This document shows positions 1 to 7,900 of a stretch of DNA of 49,191 nucleotides, piece by piece. The position numbers and the translations under genes are program-made. Under the pieces are notes generated by a model, which was not told where the DNA came from, made no database searches, and saw only the letters and a program-made list of their open reading frames with translations. The stretch spans positions 1 through 49,191 of the forward strand of contig JAGAAL010000007.1 of assembly GCA_017615245.1 (NCBI GenBank). Reading direction: 5' to 3'. Numbering within the stretch: the first letter of the stretch is position 1; every line of letters begins with the position of its first letter. The DNA comes from Bacteroidaceae bacterium (GTDB lineage: Bacteria; Bacteroidota; Bacteroidia; Bacteroidales; Bacteroidaceae).

Positions 1-1899
1 GCATACTCCACCCATAAGGCCAACCGTCTCTATTCCTGCAAGAACAACCAATATTGGGGCTCTGTCAGCAATGCTGACCATAGTTGGGAATCGTCGCTCT
101 GGGCGATGTCGGTAGCCTATTCTGCTTTCTTTCAATGGGACAAACTCTCTGCTGAGCAGCGTCAGTGTGTTTACAATCTCTTAAAGGCTGAATGTAACTA
201 CGAACTCGAGCGTAGCATCCCTACAGGTTATCAAGGCGACACGAAAGCAGAAGAAAATGGCTGGGAATGCAATGTACTGGCAGCCACACTCGGACTTTTC
301 CCGAATGATGCATTAGCTCCCAAATGGTTCGACCGCCTCAGGGCGTTCGCCATCAATTCGTATTCGCATCCGTCAGACGCAGACAATTCGGAAGTGATTG
401 ACCCCGATTTCGACCAGAAAACCATTGCCGACCTCTATGTGGGTGCCAATCTCTACGACGACTACACGCTACAGAACCACAACTACTTCCACACCAGCTA
501 TCAGAATGTGGTAGCCCAGGAATTGGGTGAGGCAGCGTTGGCGCTTAAGTTGTTCCAAACGGAACTCTATCAGCAAGAGCGTTGGACGACTAACGCCCTG
601 CTGCACAACGTGGGATTTGTGATGGACGAAGTGCTCTACAGTCTGGCTTTGAGCGACGGTGAACTTGCGATGCCGAACGGAAACGACTGGAGCCTGTTCC
701 TCTACGACCAAATCACATCATTCTCAACCGTTTCATGTTTCCTCAAAGACCCCTACGCCCTTCTGCTTGAACAACAGGCACTCCTTCAGATTGCCCGTCG
801 TCAGAAGACCACTCCTGACGGCTCATGGCTCCTTCGTCCCGATGTAGGAGCACGTCGTATGGGTGTTGAAGCCCATCGGGTTATGATGACCTGGCTCATG
901 CACCATCTGCTCCCTACAGATGATATTGCTCCTGTTACATGGAAACAATTCCTCTCGCAATACGGTGAAACTAGCTATTATCCCGATCAGGATGTCATCA
1001 CGGCATCGTCGGATGTTCGATTCACCTGTTTTTCATGGAGTAAAGGATTGAAAAGCTATACAGGGTATTTTGCACCCACCAATGCAGTACGCAACAACAT
1101 TGTCGTGCCATATCGTGCGCACAACACAGGTAACTTTATTGGCTGGTACGAGGTGGCCGACAAGAAAACAGATGCAATCGATGTACGTCACGCTATCGTG
1201 TGGTCCGACTCCAACAGCTACATCGTTAGCGGAACCCTCGAGACCAACGAGCACACCCTACGCGACCACTATCTCCTATTCGCCAGCAAACACAACCTCG
1301 TTCTTTATTTCGATATCGTCAAAGCAATAGCCGACTGTACCATTAATAAAGAGAAAGGCGGTCTGCTAGCCATCTCTACCGACCCTTTCACTAATGAAGA
1401 ACGTACGCTCATCCCACAAACAGCCCCCCTCTTGTCCCCCCTCAAGGGGGAAGCCCTCATCTCCAACTACGTCAATATCGACAACTGCATCGGAGTGCTG
1501 ACACGAACCAACAAAGCAACTAACACAATGGCATTCGGAGACCAGCATAACAACAACTCCATCCTCACGTCGATACTCTATCCCCTCTACTCCGACCAAC
1601 CTCGGAAAGTACGTATAGGCGACCGAGTTGACAACCGCCTTATCGCCTATTATAGCAATGTAACATCCTCCGAACTCTCAACTCTCAACGCTAAACTCTC
1701 AACTCTCAACTCACTCCCTGATGGTTGGAAAGGCTATCAGGTAGCTGATACCGATGGTTCCACCTACCTCATTATCTTCAACTCAGCTGAACCTATCGTC
1801 AACAAGTTGAAAATGGATAGTCTCCTACAAACCTATCATCCCACACTCTCTATCATCATTACCCTTGTAGATGGAAAGATTGAAGTTTTACCGATTTGA
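1..1899 (+). CDS. Large protein of unknown family, probably polysaccharide-related (5' end missing)
   Basis: The frame is already open at base 1 and runs 632 residues to a TGA, so the start and any signal peptide lie outside the window. The first half is rich in aromatic and His/Asn residues in helix-like stretches (WECN, HNYFH); the second half looks beta-rich. That order resembles the alpha-toroid plus beta-sandwich of heparinase II/III-type proteins, but I recognise no family with certainty. It lies 45 bases before the HExxH protein and shares the strand with GH97, so a role in glycan use is an inference. Two odd segments are visible: PLLSPLKGEA, encoded by a GC-rich hairpin repeat near 1421-1456, and a seven-residue repeat (ELSTLNA, KLSTLNS) encoded by seven-base repeats at 1673-1714. 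The codon phase stays intact through both. Confidence 0.75.
   Translation, partial: AYSTHKANRLYSCKNNQYWGSVSNADHSWESSLWAMSVAYSAFFQWDKLSAEQRQCVYNLLKAECNYELERSIPTGYQGDTKAEENGWECNVLAATLGLFPNDALAPKWFDRLRAFAINSYSHPSDADNSEVIDPDFDQKTIADLYVGANLYDDYTLQNHNYFHTSYQNVVAQELGEAALALKLFQTELYQQERWTTNALLHNVGFVMDEVLYSLALSDGELAMPNGNDWSLFLYDQITSFSTVSCFLKDPYALLLEQQALLQIARRQKTTPDGSWLLRPDVGARRMGVEAHRVMMTWLMHHLLPTDDIAPVTWKQFLSQYGETSYYPDQDVITASSDVRFTCFSWSKGLKSYTGYFAPTNAVRNNIVVPYRAHNTGNFIGWYEVADKKTDAIDVRHAIVWSDSNSYIVSGTLETNEHTLRDHYLLFASKHNLVLYFDIVKAIADCTINKEKGGLLAISTDPFTNEERTLIPQTAPLLSPLKGEALISNYVNIDNCIGVLTRTNKATNTMAFGDQHNNNSILTSILYPLYSDQPRKVRIGDRVDNRLIAYYSNVTSSELSTLNAKLSTLNSLPDGWKGYQVADTDGSTYLIIFNSAEPIVNKLKMDSLLQTYHPTLSIIITLVDGKIEVLPI
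1421..1456. repeat. GC-rich hairpin repeat inside a coding region
   Basis: A C-run and G-run form a perfect six-base stem (CCCCCT at 1437-1442, AGGGGG at 1445-1450). The layout (C-rich block, CTC/AACT-like spacer, C-run, G-run) resembles the intergenic hairpin at 3257-3298. Here it is translated in frame as the segment PLLSPLKGEA of the first gene. Confidence 0.6.
1673..1714. repeat. Six tandem heptamers inside a coding region
   Basis: Six consecutive seven-base units, four of them exactly AACTCTC, with AACGCTA third and AACTCAC last. Because 21 bases is three units and seven codons, the protein shows a seven-residue repeat (ELSTLNA/KLSTLNS). Gain or loss of one unit would shift the frame near the C-terminus. 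Confidence 0.85.
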
Positions 1900-1903
1900 T
1901 AAT

Positions 1904-1924
1904 GGTTATTGGTTAATAATTAAT
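1904..1924. repeat. Three degenerate heptamers between genes
   Basis: GGTTATT, GGTTAAT and AATTAAT follow each other directly after the first stop codon. The sequence differs from the other heptamer islands of the window but the seven-base period is the same. Confidence 0.5.
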
Positions 1925-1944
1925 CACAAACTAATCTACTGACA

Positions 1945-2014
1945 ATGAAACGACTAACATTATTACATTTTGTAATTTTTACTTTTTTACATTGTGCTTT
2001 GTGCTTTGCGCAAG
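1945..2014 (+). repeat. Duplicated signal-peptide coding segment, copy 1
   Basis: This segment and 3326-3395 agree at 66 of 70 positions by my count; the first 50 bases are identical. Similarity begins at the start codon and ends at the signal-peptidase site, so only the leader is shared. Confidence 0.9.
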
Positions 2015-3252
2015 ATTACAAACTGCCTACAGGGAAAGAAATCTACATTCCCAAAGAGTTGCGCGACAACGACTTCACAAGCAGAGATTCAAAATGGAGC
2101 TACTACCGCATGGCCTGTACTCCCAATGTGGTATGCTTCTGGGAAAAAGGATTTGGTGATGACCTGAGTAAGGCGCCCGACCTCGATGGACACAAGATGA
2201 CGATTGACCTCGATAACCTGCTCAGCCGTGTGGAGTATTTCTATAATGTATATCGCGACATGATGGGATTCCTTCTGCCAGGAAGTAAGGCCGAGAAATA
2301 CCGCATGATGGTCATGCTCAACTACTCACTCGAAGGGACTGCCTACGGAGGTTCATACGACGATGAGATTGGTGCCCTATGGATTGCCCCTAATCGTGTG
2401 CAAGATAAAACACTCAACTGTATCGCTCATGAACTGGGACACTCCTTCCAGATTCAGATATCGTGTGACGGACAGTCACAAGGGATGGGTGGAGGCATTT
2501 TCGAAACCTCTGCTCAGTGGATGCTGTGGAACGTAAACCCGAAGTGGACGACAGACGAAAACTATCATTGGGAAGCCTTTAAGAAACTCATCCACCTCAG
2601 TCTGTTCAACAGCGAGAATATGTACCACGCCCCCTTCGTCCTCGAATACTGGAGCTATCTTCACGGTCTCACCTACATGGCCGATATGTTCCGAGGCGGC
2701 AAACGAGGAGAAGACTTTACTCAGACCTATATGCGGATGTACAATGTGGATGTACGACAGATGGGTGATGAGTTGCTCGACTGCTATAGCCGACTCATCA
2801 CATTCGACTTCCCCGATAAACGAAAGGAAAGCGTACGCTATTCCTGCGAGATGAAGAGCGAGATGGAGGAAGCAGGTAACGGATGGAAACGACCCGTTAA
2901 TGCCCCGCAGACCTATGGATTCAATGTAGATGAAATCACTCTCCCTGCAATTGGGAAAACCGTTAAGGTTCAATTTCAGGCACTCTCCAACAATGAGAAT
3001 ATTGGCTATCGCTACGGCCTTGTAGCTGTCGATAACGACAACCGTCCTACCTACTTTGGAGCCAACTCAGAGGCAAAGAAGACACTTACCTACAAGAATC
3101 CTGGCAACATCAAATGCCTCTATCTCGTTGTCGTAGGTTGCCCTACCAAGGAATACCGTCCTGAATCATTCGGACGCCGTCGAGGACCACAAACAGCGGA
3201 ACAACAGACATCAGAAGGTCCAACCAGCTATCCCTATCAGATAAAATATTAA
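1945..3252 (+). CDS. Secreted HExxH metallopeptidase-like protein
   Basis: 435 residues. The N-terminus is a Sec signal peptide ending LCFAQ at about residue 23. A zinc-protease type HELGH motif lies at residues 162-166 in a helix-like context, followed by a Gly-rich stretch and ETSAQWMLW, where a third metal ligand could lie. The C-terminal 120 residues look like a small beta domain and end in a Gln/Thr/Ser-rich tail. I think it belongs to a Bacteroidetes family of secreted HExxH proteins (DUF6055-like), but the family name is tentative and the substrate unknown. It probably shares a transcript with the upstream gene. The first 70 bases are almost identical to the start of the GH97 gene downstream although the mature proteins are unrelated. 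Confidence 0.8.
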   Translation: MKRLTLLHFVIFTFLHCALCFAQDYKLPTGKEIYIPKELRDNDFTSRDSKWSYYRMACTPNVVCFWEKGFGDDLSKAPDLDGHKMTIDLDNLLSRVEYFYNVYRDMMGFLLPGSKAEKYRMMVMLNYSLEGTAYGGSYDDEIGALWIAPNRVQDKTLNCIAHELGHSFQIQISCDGQSQGMGGGIFETSAQWMLWNVNPKWTTDENYHWEAFKKLIHLSLFNSENMYHAPFVLEYWSYLHGLTYMADMFRGGKRGEDFTQTYMRMYNVDVRQMGDELLDCYSRLITFDFPDKRKESVRYSCEMKSEMEEAGNGWKRPVNAPQTYGFNVDEITLPAIGKTVKVQFQALSNNENIGYRYGLVAVDNDNRPTYFGANSEAKKTLTYKNPGNIKCLYLVVVGCPTKEYRPESFGRRRGPQTAEQQTSEGPTSYPYQIKY

Positions 3253-3256
3253 GTAG

Positions 3257-3298
3257 CCCCTCTCTAACTCCCCCGAGGGGGAGGACTTTAGGGAGAGG
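3257..3298. repeat. Intergenic GC-rich hairpin repeat
   Basis: A long imperfect hairpin: inner stem CTCCCCC/GGGGGAG with a two-base loop, outer stem CCTCTC..TAA against TTAGGGAGAGG. It sits between the HExxH gene and the GH97 gene. It could act as a transcript-processing or partial termination hairpin but has no U-tract. Similar hairpins are a common dispersed repeat type in Bacteroidetes genomes; a coding copy lies at 1421-1456 and a decayed copy at 26221-26240. Confidence 0.7.
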
Positions 3299-3325
3299 AT
3301 AAATTGTCAAATAGTAAATGAAGAT

Positions 3326-3395
3326 ATGAAACGACTAACATTATTACATTTTGTAATTTTTACTTTTTTACATTGCTCATTGTGCTTTGCACAAG
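3326..3395 (+). repeat. Duplicated signal-peptide coding segment, copy 2
   Basis: Partner of 1945-2014. The core consists of TTACATTTT / TAATTTTTAC-type units that also occur in intergenic AT-rich islands of this window. The flanking upstream bases of the two copies are not alike. Confidence 0.9.
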
Positions 3396-5308
3396 TTTTC
3401 CCTTCCCCTAACAAACAGCTTCGTGTTGAGTTGTCGCAGCAGGGCGGACTGCATTTTACCCTTACAGATGGGTTCAACCAGCTGATAGAGCGTGCTTATA
3501 TCGGTATGATTATCGAAGCAAACGGAACGACTATCGATGTATCAAAAGCGACCATCAAGGGCAAACCATCTGTCAAGACTGTGCGTGAAGACATAACCGC
3601 CCCACTCTACCGACAGACACACTACGCAACCACCTACAACCAAGCTGTGGTTCGGCTCAGTTGTGGTGTCGATATCGAATTTCGGGTGTTTGACGAAGGA
3701 GTAGCCTACCGCTTTGTAACGACCGCCATGAAGGGCGACTATAAGGTGCTCGATGAACGTGCCGATATCCGATTTGCAGAAGATTACGTCAGCTATCTGC
3801 CGTTCACCACCAATGAACGTAAACCCGAAGCGATGGCTTTCCAAGCAACATATAACGTAGCACCTTTCACTCGTCAACGCGATCTGCTCGCCTTCTTGCC
3901 AGCTACTGTCGATTGTCAGTCAGCCAAGATTACGATGATGGAGAGCGACCTCGAATCCTACCCGGGCATGTTCCTAAAGGTGAGTGGGAAAGGAGTGAAA
4001 GCCCATTTCGCCAAGTACCCTAAGACGACCGATTACTATCAGTGGCGTAAGCAGCAGTACGTTACAAGTACCGAGGATTACATCGCATTGTGTACTGCCA
4101 ATCGTACCTTCCCCTGGCGCATCTTCGCACTCGCTCATCAAGATACAGAGATGCTCGACAACAATATGGTGTACACACTTGCAACACCCAACCGCATAGG
4201 AGATACCAGTTGGATTCGACCAGGTAAGGTTGCATGGGATTGGTGGAACGACTGGAACATCACGGGAGTAGATTTCGTAGCAGGTATCAACAACGCCACC
4301 TACAAACACTATATCGACTTTGCTTCTCGCTATGGACTCGAATACGTCATTCTCGATGAAGGGTGGTACTTGCCCTCAAGCGGCGATTTGCTGACAACCA
4401 TTCCCGAGATCGACCTCCCCCTACTGGTCGAGTATGCCAAGACCAAGAACGTGCGACTTATCCTTTGGTGTGTGTTCAACTGCCTCGATGACAATATTGA
4501 TGCTATCTGTGAGCGATATGCAGCGATGGGTATTGCAGGCTTCAAGGTGGACTTCCTCGACCGTAACGATCAGACCGCAGTCGAGATGGCATATCGTATA
4601 GCCGACAAATGTGCCCATCATCATCTATTGCTTGACTATCATGGCGTCTATGCCCCCACAGGCATCAATCGCACCTATCCCAACATTGTCAATTTCGAAG
4701 CTGTGTTCGGAATGGAAGAAACCAAATGGACCAAGAACGGTGAGCAAGACATGCCGCTCTACGATGTCACCTTCCCCTACATCCGTCTGCAGTGCGGCTA
4801 CACAGATTTCACACCAGGAGGGTTCCGCAATGCGACATCGAAGGACTTCCAGCCCGTAAACAACAACCCTATGACGATGGGCACACGCTGTCACCAGATG
4901 GCACATTACATCGTTCATGAGTCCCCCCTCACGATGTTGGCTGATAATCCTACCATCTATGAGCGAGAGGCCGAGTGTACACGTTTCATCGCCACCCTAC
5001 CCTCACAATACGAGAGTATGCGTGTCATCGATGGCAAGATGGGCGAGTATATCGTCACGCTGCGTACCGATAAAGCTGGCAACTACTATGTAGGCGGAGA
5101 AACTAACTGGACAGCACGTACCATCATGCTTCCTCTAAGTTTCCTGCCTGAAGGCAGTTGGCAAGCAGAGATGGCCATCGATGGAGTGAATGCCGACCAT
5201 GCAGCTACAGACTACCGCATCGAACGACAGACAGTCACATCAGCCACCAATCTCTCCATTCACATGGCATCAGGTGGAGGTTTCGCAATCAAAATTACAA
5301 AACAATAA
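3326..5308 (+). CDS. Glycoside hydrolase family 97, retaining alpha-galactosidase-like type
   Basis: 660 residues, normal length for GH97, with signal peptide (cut near residue 23), N-terminal beta-sandwich, catalytic barrel (about 280-560) and small C-terminal beta domain. Diagnostic segments are WDWWNDWNITG, ILDEGWY and NFEAVFGMEETKW. GH97 contains inverting alpha-glucosidases (SusB type), which carry Glu bases in a HESVRPTG-like segment, and retaining alpha-galactosidases, which have Gly there and use an Asp nucleophile. This protein has YHGVYAPTG, with Gly in place of Glu, and KVDF with D409 as the candidate nucleophile, so I predict the retaining type; one of the Glu residues E458/E464/E465 would be the acid/base. 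It is a periplasmic or surface exo-enzyme. It ends 13 bases from the convergent GH95 gene. Confidence 0.9.
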   Translation: MKRLTLLHFVIFTFLHCSLCFAQVFPSPNKQLRVELSQQGGLHFTLTDGFNQLIERAYIGMIIEANGTTIDVSKATIKGKPSVKTVREDITAPLYRQTHYATTYNQAVVRLSCGVDIEFRVFDEGVAYRFVTTAMKGDYKVLDERADIRFAEDYVSYLPFTTNERKPEAMAFQATYNVAPFTRQRDLLAFLPATVDCQSAKITMMESDLESYPGMFLKVSGKGVKAHFAKYPKTTDYYQWRKQQYVTSTEDYIALCTANRTFPWRIFALAHQDTEMLDNNMVYTLATPNRIGDTSWIRPGKVAWDWWNDWNITGVDFVAGINNATYKHYIDFASRYGLEYVILDEGWYLPSSGDLLTTIPEIDLPLLVEYAKTKNVRLILWCVFNCLDDNIDAICERYAAMGIAGFKVDFLDRNDQTAVEMAYRIADKCAHHHLLLDYHGVYAPTGINRTYPNIVNFEAVFGMEETKWTKNGEQDMPLYDVTFPYIRLQCGYTDFTPGGFRNATSKDFQPVNNNPMTMGTRCHQMAHYIVHESPLTMLADNPTIYEREAECTRFIATLPSQYESMRVIDGKMGEYIVTLRTDKAGNYYVGGETNWTARTIMLPLSFLPEGSWQAEMAIDGVNADHAATDYRIERQTVTSATNLSIHMASGGGFAIKITKQ

Positions 5309-5321
5309 AGAATCTAGGAAT

Positions 5322-7760
5322 TCATCCGTTTTGACTCCAGCGATATTCCTTGCCTGCACGGAGTGTAATTACATGAGTGGAACCATTACAGTGAATAGTG
5401 GTGCTTCCTTTCTGTTTAGATCGGATGGTATATGCGGTCACTTGGTGGTTGTGCCAGGTGATATCAACTTCGAAGGCTCCTCGTGCACAGAGGCCGCGTA
5501 CGGAACCATCGGCCCATTCCTCGGGAAGGGCGGGAAGGAGGTAGATATCGCTCATGGTGGACTGCAGCAACATCTCTGCTACGCCTGCACAACCTCCGAA
5601 GTTACCGTCGATCTGGAAGGGCGAGTGAGCATCGAGTAGGTTAGGATAAGTGCCTCCACCCGTGCGACGGTTCTCCCCACGATAGTCGTCTGGACTGATG
5701 TAGTTGAGCAGGCGACGATAGATGTGATAGGCGTTCTTGGCATCCTGAAGACGTGCATAGAGATTGACGCGCCAACCTGTGCTCCATCCGGTAGTGTTAT
5801 CTCCCTTGATTTCAAGGGTTTTGGCGCAAGCGGCAGGTAGGTTAGCACCCAGTGTAGTTGAGCGGAAAGCGGATAGAAAAGGTGAAATCTGATGGCCTGG
5901 ATAGAGGCCGAAGAGATGGGACTGATGGCGATGCTGAGGGTCGGCATCGTTCCAATCGTGATACCACTCCTGCAGGTTTCCGTTCTTACCTATCTTATAT
6001 GGAAGGAGTCGTGGAAGTGTTCGTGTGATTTCATCACATAGCTTCTTATCGGTTTTAAGCACCTGAGCAGCTGCGAGCGCATCGGTGAGACATTCGCGAA
6101 TCATCGCAATATCGGCAGAACCTCCATAGACGGTATAGCCTCGATAGCCATCTGGGGTGAGGTATTCGTTCTCAGGCGAAGTACTTGGTGAAGTCATGAG
6201 ATAGCCGTCCTTCTCGATAAGCCAGTCGAGACAGAACTCTGCTGCGCCTCGCAGCACAGGATAGTACTCCTTGAGGAACTCGCGATCTTGTGTGAACATG
6301 TAGTGCTCCCAGATATGTGTGGAAGTCCATGCGCCTCCCATATTCCAGTTTGCCCATTGCGGACCTCCATCGTGCTCACCCACGGGATTGGTCTGTGCCC
6401 AGATGTCGGTATTGTGGGCGAGACACCATCCACGATGGACGTTGTAGTACTCGCGAGCTGTGACTTCACCCGTCTTGGCTGTATGCTTCAGGAACGACAG
6501 CATGGGCATGTGTAGTTCGCTGAGGTTGGCGGTCTCGACTGCCCAGTAGTTTTCTTCGAGGTTGATGTTCGAGGTATAATTGCAAGACCAAGGTGGCAGC
6601 ATCTTCTCGTTCCAAAGTCCTTGCAGGTTGGCTGGTACACCCATCGTTCGCGAACAAGAGATGAGCAGATAGCGACCATATTGGAAGTAGAGCGCCTCCA
6701 ACTCTGGATTACGTTGATGTTGCTCTGTGTAGTTGTAAAGCTGACGATCGGTAGGCAGAGCCGAGATGGATGGGTCAGTCTTTCCCAAATCGAGACTCAC
6801 ACGGTTGAAGTATTTCTGGTAGTCAGTTATATGACGCTGAAGAAGTTCATCGAAATAATAATCTGCGGCATTGGTGAGACGTTGTGCAACCAACGATTTA
6901 TAGTCACGTCCTTGAGTTGCAGGATTCTTGTCGAATCCGTTGAAACTAGTCACATTGAAGACACTGATGAAAACTTCATCGGAATTGAAAAAGGTTATTG
7001 CAGTGTCGCCTTTCGTTGAGTCCCAAACATGATTTGCTTCAACCATCACCATCGTACGATAGCGCATACCACGTTGCTCATCGTAAAAGAACTTTCCGTC
7101 TGTGTAGTTGGGCCGTGAATGATAAGCCACATATCCATCAGAAATGATATTATCATCCTCTATAAAGGTTGTATGAGGGAGTTGTGAATCCAATCGAACG
7201 ACAGCGCTGAATGGCTTGTCGGACTTGAGACGGATAAATAAAACGCTATCGGGTGCCGAACAGAAGTATTCTGCCGTGAAGGGAACCCCGTCACGCTTGT
7301 AAGTGACGGTAGCAATCGCACGGGAGATATCGAGCTCACGACGGTAGTCGGTGATTGAAGGCGTGTGCCCATTATCACTAAGGTAATGAATGGTGAGCGT
7401 TCCAAGGGGCTGATAGTTCTCGGAGTAATGGCCCTGCACCTTACGCTGCAGACGGTCGGCCAGACGATAGTCCTCCTTGTTGAGCGCATCGCGTATATCG
7501 GCGAGGTTGCGCCAGGCTTCGGGCGTATAAACTTTCGTGTCAGGTTCACCCGTCCAGAGCGTGATGTCGTTCAGGCTTATACGGTCTGTATCATAGCCTC
7601 CATAGACAGTTGCACCCAACGAACCGTTTCCTATCACTAATGCTTCCTCGAAGAACTGAGCAGGACGGTCGTAGTGTAACGTGAGTGGTTGGGCAAACAA
7701 TAAACTTGATTGGATGAAGAAGCCAATCAGCAGAATGTTTTGTTTCGTCTTCATGGGCAT
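5322..7760 (-). CDS. Glycoside hydrolase family 95 (alpha-L-fucosidase or alpha-L-galactosidase)
   Basis: 812 residues with a Sec signal peptide cut after about residue 23 (LLFAQ). The opening YDRPAQFFEEALVIGNG and the ISLNDITLWTG segment are typical of the GH95 N-terminal beta domain. The inverting catalytic machinery of the family is present: paired Asn N398 and N400 in TSNINLEENYW, the general acid E530 in STSPENEY, and D718 in FQIDGNFGG. GH95 enzymes remove terminal alpha-1,2-L-fucose, and some act on alpha-L-galactose; sequence reading cannot separate these. Fucosylated xyloglucan, pectin or host glycans are possible targets. A second in-frame ATG two codons inside (7754) is an equally good start. 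A -7 box lies at 7783-7791. Transcription is convergent with GH97, so it is a separate unit. Confidence 0.93.
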   Translation of the reverse strand: MPMKTKQNILLIGFFIQSSLLFAQPLTLHYDRPAQFFEEALVIGNGSLGATVYGGYDTDRISLNDITLWTGEPDTKVYTPEAWRNLADIRDALNKEDYRLADRLQRKVQGHYSENYQPLGTLTIHYLSDNGHTPSITDYRRELDISRAIATVTYKRDGVPFTAEYFCSAPDSVLFIRLKSDKPFSAVVRLDSQLPHTTFIEDDNIISDGYVAYHSRPNYTDGKFFYDEQRGMRYRTMVMVEANHVWDSTKGDTAITFFNSDEVFISVFNVTSFNGFDKNPATQGRDYKSLVAQRLTNAADYYFDELLQRHITDYQKYFNRVSLDLGKTDPSISALPTDRQLYNYTEQHQRNPELEALYFQYGRYLLISCSRTMGVPANLQGLWNEKMLPPWSCNYTSNINLEENYWAVETANLSELHMPMLSFLKHTAKTGEVTAREYYNVHRGWCLAHNTDIWAQTNPVGEHDGGPQWANWNMGGAWTSTHIWEHYMFTQDREFLKEYYPVLRGAAEFCLDWLIEKDGYLMTSPSTSPENEYLTPDGYRGYTVYGGSADIAMIRECLTDALAAAQVLKTDKKLCDEITRTLPRLLPYKIGKNGNLQEWYHDWNDADPQHRHQSHLFGLYPGHQISPFLSAFRSTTLGANLPAACAKTLEIKGDNTTGWSTGWRVNLYARLQDAKNAYHIYRRLLNYISPDDYRGENRRTGGGTYPNLLDAHSPFQIDGNFGGCAGVAEMLLQSTMSDIYLLPALPEEWADGSVRGLCARGAFEVDITWHNHQVTAYTIRSKQKGSTTIHCNGSTHVITLRAGKEYRWSQNG

Positions 7761-7782
7761 ACTGTGTATTTGTTATTATGTC

Positions 7783-7791
7783 GCAAAGATA
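7783..7791 (-). promoter_or_regulatory. Bacteroidetes -7 promoter box for the GH95 gene
   Basis: Reads TATCTTTGC on the minus strand, matching the TAnnTTTG consensus, 23 bases before the ATG. Confidence 0.7.
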
Positions 7792-7795
7792 GTGA

Positions 7796-7858
7796 AAAAT
7801 GTAAAAATGAAAAAATTATAAAATGTAAAAATGAAAAAAATATAAAAAATACTCAATG
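7796..7858. repeat. AT-rich intergenic island of ATGTAAAAATGAAAAA-type units
   Basis: Two copies of an approximately 20-base AT-rich unit, then A-rich sequence. Read on the minus strand it gives TTACATTTT/TTATAATTTT units, the same vocabulary as the signal-peptide coding segments at 1945, 3326, 12401 and 36623. It separates the divergent GH95 and glycerate kinase promoters. Confidence 0.6.
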
Positions 7859-7885
7859 GTTGTTGTTCGTTCTACATTTTTTTAC

Positions 7886-7894
7886 TAATTTTGC
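7886..7894 (+). promoter_or_regulatory. -7 promoter box very close to the glycerate kinase start
   Basis: TAATTTTGC ends only six bases before the ATG at 7901. With the usual few bases between this box and the transcription start, the message would have almost no leader. Confidence 0.65.
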
Positions 7895-7900
7895 ACTGAA

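Noticed and set aside
5190-5639. 149-codon frame across the GH97/GH95 junction
   Set aside because: It overlaps two well-supported genes in other frames and has no family resemblance.
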